Positions 49,501-60,858 of a DNA stretch of 64,000 nucleotides are shown piece after piece. How positions within the stretch are numbered: position 1 is the first letter of the stretch; each line of letters begins with the position of its first letter. Below the pieces are notes generated by a model, which was not told the origin of the DNA, ran no database searches, and saw nothing but the letters and a program-made list of their open reading frames with translations. The stretch is from contig JAKCOZ010000007.1 of the NCBI GenBank assembly GCA_022605955.1, forward strand, positions 34,822,991-34,886,990, written 5' to 3'. A program made the position numbers and the translations under genes. Origin of the DNA: Rallus limicola. Its lineage: Eukaryota; Chordata; Aves; Gruiformes; Rallidae.

Positions 49501-52159
49501 ATTCTTAGACAGAAAGTTTTACATATGACTAAAGATTTGATCAAGGTCTGATAGCTGTAACATAAAGTGAAATCTTCAAACCTTTTTCACAGTCTTTGAA
49601 GTAGGATTTCTTGATCATGTCAGCCAGTGAAGCCAAGGAGCTGGAAAAGCAATGTCTCTTGACAGCAGACCAGAACTGGAAAAGGAAAATAGAGAAGGAG
49701 ATCTAGGAGAAGAGCTTCAGAGGAACGGTAACAGGAAAATATGCAGACCTAGTAGCTCTGCCTCATCCCAGTATAAGCTATAACTATTCCCCTGCTATTA
49801 GGAAAGATAAAGTTGTGCAACAGAGAAACATAAGGGATATATATGGAACTTGCCTTCAGTTTCTAAATTCCAGTTTCCCAGAGTTTTTCAGATAATCTTC
49901 TAATGTCAGTCAGAAGCTCTTCCTGTTTTATTTTATATCTTGAATCTGTGGAAAACTGTCAGGGTAAGAGTTTTTACAATTAGTGATAGGTAAGGGGTAT
50001 AGGATTTATCTATACTTGGGTTTATTTTGGGTGAAAAAAAGCCCAACCCGCCTATTCTTTATTAAAATATTCTAGATAACTTTTCTAAAATCATGTACAT
50101 GTGCACACTCTGATCCTGAAATATTCTTTTTTTCTAGTATGGCCACAACAAACTGTTGAAAATGACTTAAACTAGGTCAGAATAAGAACATAGTAGCATG
50201 ATATGGAAAGAATATCACATTATGACTTAATGTTAGCCTTATCCAGAATTAAAAGTTCTGTGCTGACAATCTATGAATTTCTTAATGGAGTTCTGTTTGT
50301 ATACTTAAGCACTAGCCCTGGGATGTTAGGGCTATATCTACAGTATATAAGATGTATCTGTGGACACACCATATCCAAAATTCTAGAGTAGTTTACTTTC
50401 AGGGTGAATGGTTATATGCAAACTGTCTCTTGAGGAATATATGGTCTGTCATAGCTCCTGCTTCATGGCTTGGAATTGTTGAAATGTGGGTTAACAGTGT
50501 AGATGATTGCCTGCCACTGCCCTGACACTACTTAGCACACTGGCATAGACACGGCCTTAGAGAACTCAGGTCCTAGTAGCATGTAGCTAGTGGTTTTTCT
50601 GATGTTCTGACTTAAAAGTACTGAGCTGGACTATAACTAGGGACAGTTCCTTGGAGTAGCTGAGAAGACTATGTTCCCATACAACACTACCCACACTGTT
50701 TTAATGTGCATGTCTAGGAGGCTGCCCAAGTTAGGATTAAGCTAACAAGGTTCCCTGTATATACACATAATCAACAGAGAGAAAAGCACATCCACAGATT
50801 GATTTGGGACTTGCAAACTAGTCCAGGCTCTGTGTTGCCCTCTGGAGGACCCAACCTTTTCAGGGAAAGGAAAAAAAACAAGGCCCTCATGACCACAGAT
50901 TCTTTTTCCTCACTGAATGCACAAAATTGACTGGTTGCTACTGGTAACTCTATAACCATGACATCACAATTGAGTCTGCCACCCTCACTCAAAGTAAAAA
51001 GAACACCTTTTGGCACTTAGATGAGTCTCTGAGTCACTCAGAATCAGATTCACGTCTTTGAAAGAACCTATTGGTAAGAGAATCTGTCTTGCCAGGATGG
51101 TGACAGCTGCTCAAAGTGTCTGAAATGCACAGACGCCAAGCTCCCCATAGTGGCACTGCTATGACTTGGAGCTGCAATTTTATTTCAATGAACCATCTGT
51201 ATTCCTTTTTGGTCCTACGCCTTGTACTTCTTATGTGGAAAAGGGTACTTACAGCACAGTACTTACAGTGCTGTCTTAAAATTATCTCCTTTCAAGGCTA
51301 TTATTTACTGAAGGTTTGGTCTAGTCTAGGACAAGCCATATTCCTTATTAGAGCTGTGGGATTTCCATAAAGAAGAATAAAGAAATTCAGTAGTAAAAGT
51401 AAGAATCATCTCTCCATTGCCCAATGCAGTTTGCTCTTACCTGTTGTAGGCAAGACCATATATGGGATCTAAATTTGGATGCCAAGTCAAACTTTGGCAG
51501 ATAGTGTGTGTCCATATAGCAGGGAATTACATAAGAACAACGCAGGTGCATGCCACAGCATAGCTACAGATGAGAGATGAATCTTCTGATTGGTGAGAGC
51601 CAAGGTTGTGTATAGTGGCTTGCAAAGAAAGATGTCCTTGTATTGTAGATCCATGACTGTGGATATGCAGCTCAGATTAATAAGATAATTGAACTCTGGT
51701 AACAATTCCTCTAGTTTAGACCTCACAACTCTTTAAGCTCTTCCAGCAACTTTTGAGTGATGTAAGAAGCAATGATAATCACATTGCCACCTTCGTCCAG
51801 GGTCATACCCCCTTCCTGACCAACAAACGTTCTCAAGACATTTATTGATATCCACCTGTTCTTCAAAGAGTTGTTGGATAATGAAGTGACCTTTCCTAAT
51901 TTCCTCCAAACCTTCAGAGAATTTGCAAAAGACATTCAAGTGGAAAGCTTATTGCAACCTAGAACCTTCAGAAAAGTACTCAAAAGCACTGACACTAAAA
52001 CATTCACTTCACTGAATTTGCTGGGGACAGGAGGGCAGACAGTAAAGAGATAATGATGATAATGGGTCACTGAAGAAAAAATATTTGTATTGAAATCCAT
52101 GTAACACAGGAAGATAACATAGGGTACAGATGCAAAAGGGACCTGTGTGAGACCTGGCG
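46561..52159. other. Unique non-coding DNA
   Basis: More than 5 kb with no recognisable transposon, no frame above about 90 codons and no structured element that I could see. It is among the plainest parts of the window. Confidence 0.55.
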
Positions 52160-52436
52160 AATCACAGAATCACAGAATGTTAGTAGTTGGAAGGAACCTT
52201 GAATGATCATCTAGTCCAAACCCCACTCACCCCCTGCCGGAGCAGGATCACACAGAAATGCATTCAGATGGGTTTTGAATCTCCAGAGTCACTACAACCT
52301 CCCTGAGCAGCCTGTCCCAGTGCTCTGTCACCCTCACAGTGAAAAAGTTTTTCCTTATATTCATATGGAACTTCCTATGCTCCAACTTGCACCCACTGCC
52401 CCTTGTCCTATCACTGGCCATCACTGAGAAGGACAT
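52160..52436 (-). mobile_element. CR1 LINE 3' end, third subfamily
   Basis: Plus-strand antisense tail AATCACAGAATCACAGAATG with GGAAGGAACCTTGAATGATC, then CCCCCTGCCGGAGCAGGATC, a block shared with the CR1 tail at 56930. It continues with CTGAGCAGCCTGTCCCAGTG and CACTGCCCCTTGTCCTATCA. The two exact AATCACAG units at the end are the CR1 terminal repeat. Confidence 0.94.
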
Positions 52437-54439
52437 CAGCTAAGAAGCTGAGCAGCAGTGTAAGTGGTGGTAGCAGAAGCAGAAGCAGAAAGCCAGAAGC
52501 AAGAAGAAAAACAATTATGAAAAAAAGAGGTACAAAGGAAGAGCTGAGTTGAAAGAGGCAATTTTTACATTGTGAATCTCACTTACCAGAACTGGCAAGC
52601 AGAGAGATGTCAATGTTATATTTAGATAGCTAGATCAGAATTATACCACATGTAACAAGTAAACTTAGCTACCTGGGGAGAGAAATGACATCAAATAAGT
52701 AATGACCCACAGGTAAAGAATAACTTTGGATTGATGAATGATGCAATATTGGTACCAGGCCAAAGGAGAGAGTACAGAGGCCAAATTTTGTCAATAGAGA
52801 AATTGTCAATCACTGATTTTAAGAATGATTGGAATAATGAACAAAGAAGACAAAAGAAAATAGGTAAACTACATGCACAGTGAGGGTCATTTTCCATTTT
52901 CTTGATCTGATATTAGTTTAGTTGTGTACTGTATTATTTCATGTGAAGTATCTGCTGAAAGAAATCTAGTTTGCAGAATAGTTGAAAAAAAAGATACCAG
53001 AAAACAGTGGATTCATGTTTTGGTCAATGTGCCAAACCAACTTTAAAAAGAAGGCAGTAAGCGGTCAAAAATATGAGAAAGACAGCCAGTGATAAACAGA
53101 GTGCACAAGGATGAGGAGGAAGGAAAGAAAGATTGATTATTATGGCTAGGAGTTTATTTCAACTCCAGGCATACCTCATGAAAAGAGGAAAGATGTTCCT
53201 GAGAGAAATTCAGGTCCATATATAAGCTATTGTATAACAATAGTTCAGCTGTAGCTGAAAGGAACTTCAAGAAGACATTTTCAATGTTAAACTTAAATCC
53301 CATGGAAAAAAATAGAGAAAAAAGGAGAAAGGCATTTTATTCACTATAATGGACAGGACTGTACACATAAAACCTTTCAAAGCAGCGTAAATATTTAAGC
53401 AGCTGCAATGAAAAACTTTTGTATCATCTGAGAATGAATGCGTATTTCTGGAACCACAGATCTTTGAGTCTCTGACCAGTAGCTTTTCCATTATAACCTT
53501 CGGCACAATAGACTTTCAAATCTGCCCTATCATCCATCCCCACTCCTTTACAATTTCCATTGCTCCTTCACTGAGCAGGTAACTTGTAGAGTGTTTGTTT
53601 ACGATTAAGTTTTCCATTCCATAGAATTCATGCCGGTTGGAACAGGGACTTTAGCAAGTAAGAAAACATCAGGGCAATGTTTGTAAAGGGCTTCTTAAAT
53701 ACAAGACTCTTATTGTGGTTGAATTTGGTCCCAGGACTCTTAACTATGTTTTGTCATTGAACTTTGAGACCAAATTACTTCTTGCTTCTGGACCTCAGTT
53801 TCCAATATTAAGCTTCTGAAAATAACTTAATTATTGCATATGTTTTGCCTGCTTTATCAATATTTAAACCCATAATAGGAGGATACTAGGTAGGGTACTA
53901 CATTATCTCTGAAAGGCAGATGGATATGAAAAAATGTCTTAAGTGTGTTTATGCAGGTAAAAGCCCTAGTTATTCTAATTCCTTAACCAGAAGCTGTTGT
54001 GACATCACTACTGCTCTGTTTCATCCTCTTTCACATAGAAGAATTAGTTAATAAATAAATAAATTTAAAGTGTCCACCAGCAAAGGAATTTAATTCTTCT
54101 CTGGAATGCTTCTGTGAGCCAGAGCTGGATTAAACCCCAGGTATAAATATCTTGGGCTGTGACAACATCACAATTTCATCTCCTGTTAAGGAAAAAGTAA
54201 AGTTCTCTTGTTCTTTGTTTTAGAGAAAAGCTTGAGGATATGAACAGGTCGTACCCTGTACAATGAAGCCCATACAGTGTTACAAACAGTCCGTTTCTCT
54301 GTGAGACAACAAAAAGCAGTAAGGAAAGAAACACCACCTCCCAAAGGCAACGCCATGGTCTGTTAGACCACAACTTTTTGGAGGACAGTGATTTGGGATG
54401 GGAGAAATCACTATTCCACTGAAGCAGAAGCCTTGAGGA
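52437..54439. other. Unique non-coding DNA
   Basis: Purine-rich near 52460-52515 (AGAAGC units). Otherwise nothing recognised. Confidence 0.5.
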
Positions 54440-54710
54440 AATTCAATGCAGCAGTCTGCAGAGGGATCTAGATTTACACCAATCATCTTTGTCATGAATA
54501 GCTGTGTCTTCTTTAATGGGATTCCCTCTTCAGCAGTATCAGGAAAAGCATGCTGCATCTGTGGCCACATGTTACTGCTTCATCAGAATCCCAATGTCCA
54601 AATCGTCTGAATCTAGGACTGCCCAGGGTCCCACCTGGCAGGTGGGACAGCTGCATCCTCCTGTGGGATGGGGCTCATGCACTGAGAATTTGTTGTATGC
54701 CCCAGGATGT
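54440..54710 (-). repeat. Unclassified repeat, left arm of an inverted pair
   Basis: The plus strand has TCTAGGACTGCCCAGGGTCC and GCATCCTCCTGTGGGATGGG. Their reverse complement matches the segment around 55380-55450 nearly base for base (CCCCATCCCACAGGAGGATG, CTGGGCAGTCCTAGATTCAG). Weaker similarity continues on both sides. I do not recognise the family. The short frames over it show nothing protein-like. Confidence 0.6.
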
Positions 54711-55339
54711 AGTTGGGATGTCTCTGGGGTTCAGATCAGGACCTCAGAAGTCAGATGAGGCACTCAGGCTCTCATGATCTACAGTGTAGCCTTGCTTGAC
54801 AGAGGTGATAAGTGATGGACACAGTCAAATCCCAAATATTGTTGTTCAGTGCTCTCAGTAGTCCTAAATATGAATTCATGCATGTAGAGAACAGTGTTTC
54901 TGGATGTTCAGTGCAGCTATATCCTTAGGGAATCATACTTTAAAAAGTGCCATGTCAGAGATACTGTAGGGAAGAAGGAATGGAAAGACTGAATCAGCTC
55001 TATTTTCTTTTCAACTTTTATTGAATCCTAAATATGGTGTTAATATGCTGCATAATCAGAAACCAAGAGTTGAAAAACAATACCATGGTCTCTCAAAAGA
55101 GAGCAGATAAGCAGATCATTTCCTCCAGCAGAATGAAAACATTGCATGTGACAGCCTACCAAATTTCTGTCTAACCACACTGAAAACAAGCCTGTGAAAG
55201 TCACACCTTCTTTTGATTGCAGTGGTAAAATTACAACATTGGTACCAGGCTAGATAAAGGAATAATAGGGACCAGAAACATTATTCATTGTGATAGAGCA
55301 AAGCTGCAGTCATACAGTGAGGCAAAATCATGTGGCTAT
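54711..55339. other. Spacer between inverted repeat arms
   Basis: About 630 bp of unique DNA; nothing recognised. Confidence 0.45.
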
Positions 55340-55640
55340 GACATGTGGCTTTCCTGTCAGGTCCACTCTCATCACATGACCCCCATCCCACAGGAGGATG
55401 AAGCTGTTTCACCTGCCAGGGCAGGTGAACACCTGGGCAGTCCTAGATTCAGACTAGGGGGAAGACATCATCCACATGAGAAAGCATGTGTGCAGTCACA
55501 GGGAGAAATTCAACTGGAACATTCACTTGTAAATCAGCTATACCCCAAAAGGGAATATCTTCCAAGAAATCACATCTTCTTGCCTTCCCATCATCTTCTG
55601 TTCAGGCTGCTGAATTGCAAAAAACACAGGCTGAATAGAG
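55340..55640 (+). repeat. Unclassified repeat, right arm of an inverted pair
   Basis: This is the partner of 54440-54710 in the opposite orientation. The core at 55378-55452 is close, with one gapped difference (GCAGGTGAACA here against GTGGGAC there). The outer part (AAAGGGAATATCTTCCAAGA and CAGGCTGCTGAATTGC) matches the partner only loosely. It could be an old DNA transposon or a local inverted duplication. Confidence 0.6.
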
Positions 55641-56536
55641 AGGGCTGGAGATGTATAAACATTGTCCCCTAAACAATGAGTAGGATAAAAATTTCACCTC
55701 TTTGCAAACTCAAGCTCCTCTAGAGCTTTCATTATTGTCTTCAGCTCTCATAAAAAAAGCTGTGAAAAGCAGATGAAAAAGGTAATATCCAGGTACTGTA
55801 CACCCAACAGACCACAGAACAAAGAAGAGGTAAATATTTTGACTAATTACTTCTTTCAACTACTTCAGCATCGCAAGCTGTTACTTTGGTTTCTGCAGAG
55901 TAAGTGATTTCTCTGGCAGTGTCAGAACAGCCGACACAGGCAAAGCAGTGAAGTTTTCCCACCAGACCTGCTCTCCCAGACTGGTTTGTTTCAGGCAGCA
56001 AACTCCAGTTTACTGGCAGGTGGTTTGTACAATTTACCCAGTGATAAGAATTCACCCACAGCACATCCCCACTTTCCCACAGCCAACCAAATGTCAGCAC
56101 TGAATTAGTAGCTGAAATGATTAAGACTCTGTTAAAGAAAGCTGTAATCATCAAAGATGAAACACTATCACAAAAGGTATTAATTAACAACTTCGTACAA
56201 TATCTGATGTCAAGATGCTGTTGTATAGTGGTGCTCGCGTTTCTCTCAGTAACAGAAATTACAAGGGAAAAAGTGCAGGACAAAGGAAAGATACACAGAG
56301 ACAAGAAAAAGACCTTTCAGATGTACACTCTGGAGGACCTCAAGAACAGACTATTATCTCAGAAGAAAATGTAGCATGCATGAAAATTCTGTAGCAAGGC
56401 TGTGAATGGGCACTCATTTCACTCTTCTCTGTGCTGTTGCAAATACCACTAGAAGATAGATATGGGGATGGTAAAATATGCACCCCATTAATTTCAGTTA
56501 CAGTTACAAATTCATGAAGCATTCCATATTCATGGT
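55641..56536. other. Unique non-coding DNA
   Basis: It contains a 153-codon minus-strand frame (55843-56304) with no motif I recognise. Nothing else is visible. Confidence 0.45.
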
Positions 56537-56905
56537 CTTCTCCACAGGCTGCAGGGGAATCTTTCCTCTGGGTCCTGCCCCCCCAACCCTTTTGGTGACC
56601 TTGGTGTCTCCACACTTTCTTACATCTTCTCACCCCCTTCTCTGGTGGCAAAATTTGGCTGCTAGTGGGTTTTTTTCTTCTTAAAATTGTTATCACAGAG
56701 GTGTTATGACCATCGCTGATGGGCTCGGCCTTAGTCAGCAGTAGGTCCATGCTTGAGCTGGTATTTACTCTGTTGGGCCTACAGAAAGCTTCTAGCAGCT
56801 TCTTGCAGAAGCCCCCCTGCACCCCCCCTCCCCCCTCCCCTTCTCCCCCAAAAAGCCTTGCCATGCAAACCCACAACATTGAGAAAACCCATTGGGGGTC
56901 AATGA
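56537..56905 (-). mobile_element. Fragment of an avian ERV family B LTR
   Basis: The plus strand is the antisense of the left part of the LTR at 28110: CAGGCTGCAGGGGAATCTTT, TGACCTTGGTGTCTCC, GCTGATGGGCTCGGCCTTAG, AGAAAGCTTCTAGCAGCTTC and GCCATGCAAACCCACAACAT. A run of C and CCCT units (about 56814-56850) corresponds to the G-rich part of the LTR. The right (3') half of the LTR is absent. The 179-codon minus frame over it is explained by the LTR. Confidence 0.82.
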
Positions 56906-56929
56906 TAGATATGAGAAGGCAACGAAATG

Positions 56930-57027
56930 GGATGTGTTCCTGTGTGATTTAGTCAGGTGATCCTGCTCTGTTGGGGAGGTTATCTTTTGAGGTCCCTTCC
57001 AACTCCTAATGTTCTGTGCTCCTATGA
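56930..57027 (+). mobile_element. CR1 LINE tail, about 100 bp
   Basis: Sense tail with TTCCTGTGTGATTTAGTCAG, GTGATCCTGCTCTGTTGGGG and GAGGTCCCTTCCAACTCCTA, ending TTCTGTGCTCCTATG. It is the sense counterpart of the type at 52160 and lies a few bases beyond the LTR fragment. Confidence 0.88.
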
Positions 57028-59029
57028 AAACAACTAAATATTCTTTTTGACAGTGTGACAAAAGCAAGTGTCTCCTTTCAGAAACAGAAACCACCAACAA
57101 ACTGCCTCCATTACAGAGAAGTTTTTGGGCAGTGCTGGGGTGTCAAAGGACAGTCTTTCTAGGTATTTCCCTTACCTGCCAAGAAAGTTAAAAAATGAGA
57201 TGATGATATAAGAGTTGATGTTAATGGTTCGTAATGTACAAGCAAACAAAGTTTATCATCTGAAAGGCATATGAGGAGCAATGCATTGGGATATAGTTTC
57301 CTAATTCACTGGAAGACAAACTACAATTATGAAGAAGGATGCAGAGAAGAGCTCAGTGTGTTATGGCAGCACTTTGAGAGCAAAGGTTGAATGCAGCAGT
57401 CTTGGCAGTGTTGTTTTCACTCTCAGCTTAAATACTGAGCAGATGGAATGCAAAATATTTCAATTAAGTGGCAGCTACCATTAAAGTGACTAAACATTTG
57501 GGGGAAAAAAACAATGATTTTACAATGACTGTGCTTTAAAAGCTAATGACTTCTTGCATAATTTGAGGTACATCGGCTCATTTTGAAATGGCTTTCGGTT
57601 TGTCTGTTCTAATCTGAAATTATAAAGAATATGCACAACTGCAGCTGGCATACCAAGTTCCTACTGAGACCATTGATACGTTTTTGACCCGACTTTCTTG
57701 ACTGGAGTCATGTCAAGCAACTCTGGAACTCATGGAGAGGCAATCAAAAGTGACAGGGTAACTGACAGCTCTGACAAGTGATTGTAGAATATACTACATT
57801 GTATTTGCTCTGGGAAAAATGACCTAAACCTTACTGCTAATTCTAAATACCCCTTAACAGTGTGTGCTCCTCCACAGTGTATTATTATATTGTTGAAAAG
57901 GTTGGCAGAAAGTGGAGCTACTTCCAATGCATGACTGAATTGCTCCTTGTTTCTACCATGTCCAAGGAATGGAGTTCATAGATGATCACTATTCCTCAAC
58001 ACATGCTGATTTTTTCTCTGAAGTCAAGATCAAAAAAAAAAAATCCTTCTTTTGTGTTCTCTGTGTGAATGATCTCAGACAGAAAAACTGCACATCAATG
58101 AGCAATAAAAAGGACATACCTTGCATACGAGGGAAGAGCACAGATGTAAAGAAAGGTAAGTAAAAATTCTAACAAAATCTAAAATTGCCATTTTGAGATT
58201 CTCCTCCTCTTCTCTGCTTTTGGATCTAAAACAAGCTTACATAAGACTGTGGGGGTGTTTGTTTATATGTGGAGGTGTATTTAGCTTCATGCAAAGCTTT
58301 TACCAAAGAAATCACCTAAATTTGATATCTGGAACCTTTGATTTCATGGTCTTCATACCTACTTGCTTTTCCTCTTGCAGCCTTTCCACAGGGAATGATT
58401 TTACTAGCATTACTAAGCTTTGATTTAGGCTATTAAATCACATTTTGCTCTCCAATCTATCTATTGACATTTTATCCTTTCTATGGAGATAAAACCTCTA
58501 TTATTGTCAAGTGGATCTGAAAGCATTTTCTGCCTTAAGGTGTTTATTGCACAAGAGAAGGAATGGGAAGAAATGATCTTATGGACATAGTCACCAGATC
58601 TGTTAAAAAAAACCCCCAAAACTAAATGCAAGTGCTAAGCACTCCCTTAACTGTATTATCCCTGGCACTAGTTAAGCATCCAGCCAAGACGGGGCTTGTT
58701 TTACACCTATGAAGAAAAGATCTGTGGCTTGAGGTCTGCTTTCAAGATGAGCTTGAAAATTGGAGCAAATTTTGTAGAAGCATTAGTCCAAGAGAAGTTT
58801 CCATGCCAGGAGCTACCTGGATGGAGAAAGGACTAGAAAGGAGCTGGGATAGGTGTGAGTTGCAGAAATCGTTTCCCAAGGGATGCAATCATTTCACTGG
58901 CAAGCACTAGCAAAGTCTGTATCAGTATGTTATGGTTTAGGAGCAGTCACAAACATGCACTCCATGTGCAATGCTAAGAAAAAAAATACTAAAATACTAA
59001 TGCAAAGCATTTTTCAGGCTCTATATGAG
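57028..59029. other. Unique non-coding DNA with one exon-like segment
   Basis: No transposon recognised. The segment 58079-58155 has good splice-site sequences on both sides and is listed as a candidate. Confidence 0.5.
58079..58155 (+). other. Candidate 77-bp internal exon
   Basis: A pyrimidine-rich run (TCCTTCTTTTGTGTTCTCTG) leads to CTCAG, and the segment ends at AAAG followed by GTAAGTAAA, a full match to the vertebrate 5' splice consensus. Only one of the three plus frames is open across it, giving a basic peptide (QKNCTSMSNKKDIPCIRG and on). I know of no protein with this sequence. It could equally be an exon of a non-coding RNA or a chance pairing of splice-like sites. Confidence 0.2.
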
Positions 59030-59479
59030 AGTTTTTACAAGCTGGGGGGGGCTGGGAGGGGAGGGGGGAAACAGTTTTCAGCAAGGGCCAAAGGCGGCAC
59101 AGGCAGAGCAGGAGAAATCCCGCCAAGGAGGGAACAGCAGCAGAGGAACCCCAAGGCTGCAGCAGGAGGAGAGGGCAGGAGGTGCTGCAGGCCCGGAGCA
59201 GGGATCCCCTGCAGAGCCCCCACTGGAGCAGAGACCCGCCCTGCAGCCCGGGCTTTTTCCTGCTGGAGCTGCGGCCGTGGAGAGCCCGGGCGGGAGCAGA
59301 GAGATGGGGGAGCCCGGTGAAGCTGGGAATGGGAATAAAGCCGGGGGGTGAGCATTTTAGCTTCTCACCAGGGAGCTCTGGCTTCAGTTGGCATTAAGTT
59401 TAACTGCTGTTCCCCAAATTGTCTGTTTTGCCTGTGACAGCAACTGATGAGAGAGTTCCCTGTCGTTATCTCTTCCTAT
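59030..59479 (+). mobile_element. Family B LTR, left part, GC-rich
   Basis: A GC-rich block with GGAGGTGCTGCAGGCCCGGA, GCAGGGATCCCCTGCAGAGC and CACTGGAGCAGAGACCCG, all typical of the middle of this LTR. It is followed by AATTGTCTGTTTTGCCTGTG and GAGAGTTCCCTGTCGTTATC from its 3' part. The LTR breaks at 59479, where another element has inserted, and resumes at 60406. The overlapping GC-rich frames (up to 145 codons, both strands) come from the LTR. The left boundary is an estimate. It is better preserved in CpGs than its surroundings. Confidence 0.75.
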
Positions 59480-60405
59480 TGTGACAGAAAGAGACTCGAC
59501 TGCAGGGGTTTAAAAACGAAACATAAGAATGTATTTAGAACCCACGTGCATTCGATACATCACTCCTGCTGGTTTCAAGGATACAGTGGAGAAACGCACT
59601 ATTGCAGTTTCTTACCCAGCCACAAGAGTCACAAAACGCGCCACTGCCAACAACTGCAGTCACAACATGCAGCATTACCTCCCACAACTGTCACCTCACT
59701 CACTGTCACTGCCCATGGGCAAGTCACAAGGGTCAATGTCACTGCCCTAGCAGGCCCATGGAACACACTGTCACAGCTTACACGTGTGATAAATACTACA
59801 GGGGTGTGAGTCGATCACCCAGGACTACAGACTGAAAGCGTATCAGATATTCACTCACTCATCTCTCCAGGTCAGGGCTCTCGGTAGGTTCCCTCAGCCA
59901 GCATCCCGGCCAAGCAGAGCTGGAGAAGCGGCTCCCCTGTCTCAGACAGAATCCCAGAGGTTTTATTTGGTTTTATGTCTTTGATCTCCATGACACTGGG
60001 TGAGATTGTGTCAGACAATGCCACCTTCCATGTTTGTCATTAGTAGTGTCCCCCTTATCTTACTCCCCATCTGTTGCACATCTTTGCATTGTCTGGGCCC
60101 ATTGAAGCCAAATGGGGACCCTCCGGTTTGGCTTCATCTCACTGCCAGGCAGATGAATAGCAGTTTGATTGGCACTCAGGACACGGTCAAGTCTCAAGGT
60201 TTTGGTTGGTTGAATTATGCAGCACTGCCCTGTCCAGTCTGGGTTTATAAGACAACTCAAGTCTGAGCTACCTACACAGTTCCCTGTGAGTTGTCAGTGC
60301 TGAGATGGGGCCTCAAGGCTGAGTTGCTTTAAACCCCACCATCACCTGAAGGGCTCTACATTGCAGAAATCTGATTGTGGAACCCTGGCCCAGATGATCC
60401 TTACA
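59480..60405 (-). mobile_element. 926-bp solo LTR nested in the family B LTR
   Basis: The block has TGTGACAG at one end and CCTTACA at the other, so on either strand it starts TGT and ends ACA, as retroviral LTRs do. It is flanked by CCTAT (59475-59479) and CCCAT (60406-60410), a likely 5-bp target duplication with one change. The host LTR reads on correctly across the gap (CGTTATCTC to CCATGAGC). On the minus strand it has a TATA-like CTTATAAACCC near 60250 and AAATAAAACC near 59965, suitable as promoter and polyadenylation signal for that orientation. I do not recognise its family. No internal retroviral genes accompany it. Confidence 0.78.
59628..59774 (+). repeat. Array of seven GTCAC boxes, spacing near 15 or 31 bp
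   Basis: GTCAC starts at 59628, 59659, 59690, 59705, 59723, 59738 and 59770. Gaps are 31, 31, 15, 18, 15 and 32 bp, which suggests a decayed tandem repeat with a unit of about 15-16 bp, lying in the 3' portion of the LTR when read on the minus strand. Confidence 0.8.
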
Positions 60406-60489
60406 CCCATGAGCTTTTCCATGCTATTTTCTCCCCCATCAGTTGAGTGAGGTGGGAGTTGGACCCTTAGCCAAGGTTTGCCCATCACA
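60406..60489 (+). mobile_element. Family B LTR, right end
   Basis: Continues the LTR broken at 59479: CCATGAGCTTTTCCATGCTA, TTTTCTCCCCCATCAGTTGA and the end CAAGGTTTGCCCATCACA (family form GGGTCAACCCACCACA). It ends in CA as expected. Confidence 0.82.
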
Positions 60490-60589
60490 GTAAGAAACTC
60501 ATGGAAAGTGTCGAGAACAGGCTTATACCTAACACCAGTTGCAGTCACTGTGTCACAACAGGCTTGAGAACCTTGTGAATCTGTTGATC

Positions 60590-60858
60590 TTTTCTGAAGG
60601 TGGGAATTGCGAAAGGGGGATTGTATGAAGGTGTTTGCTTTTTTTCTTACTGCTTGAAGCTATTTGGAATGGCAATGAATTAAATTAAGTTTCCTGAAGT
60701 TGAGTCTCATTTGTCCATGTTGGTAACTGATAAGAGATCTCCCTGTCTTTATGGTATTCATGAGCTTCTCATCCTATTTCCTCCCTTGTCCCCCTGAGGA
60801 GGTAGAGTGTCAGAGCATCTGTGTGCATCTAGCTGCTGCCCAAGGTCAACCCATCACA
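60590..60858 (+). mobile_element. Second family B LTR 3' fragment
   Basis: CTGAAGTTGAGTCTCATTTG, TTGGTAACTGATAAGAGATC, CATGAGCTTCTCATCCTATT and CAAGGTCAACCCATCACA retrace the same 3' part as the LTR ending at 60489, in the same orientation and about 370 bp further on. The GC-rich 5' part is absent. It may be the partner LTR of a collapsed provirus or an independent, older copy. Confidence 0.82.

Noticed and set aside
52748..55252. Shared ATTGGTACCAGGC at 52750 and 55238 as evidence of a dispersed repeat
   Set aside because: Similarity does not extend convincingly beyond about 15 bases.
55843..56304. 153-codon minus-strand frame with several N-glycosylation-like triplets
   Set aside because: No domain, signal peptide or neighbour supports a gene; such triplets are frequent in AT-rich translations. 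Kept only as unexplained.
56340..56879. 179-codon minus-strand frame, the longest in the window
   Set aside because: Most of it is the antisense of family B LTR sequence; the remainder has no motif.
59025..59397. GC-rich block with several open frames, resembling a CpG-island promoter with a first exon
   Set aside because: It is the GC-rich middle of a family B LTR, with matching flanking LTR sequence on the right.
59628..59774. CRISPR-like regularly spaced repeats
   Set aside because: The repeated unit is only 5 bp, spacing varies, and the setting is a vertebrate LTR; a decayed tandem repeat explains it.
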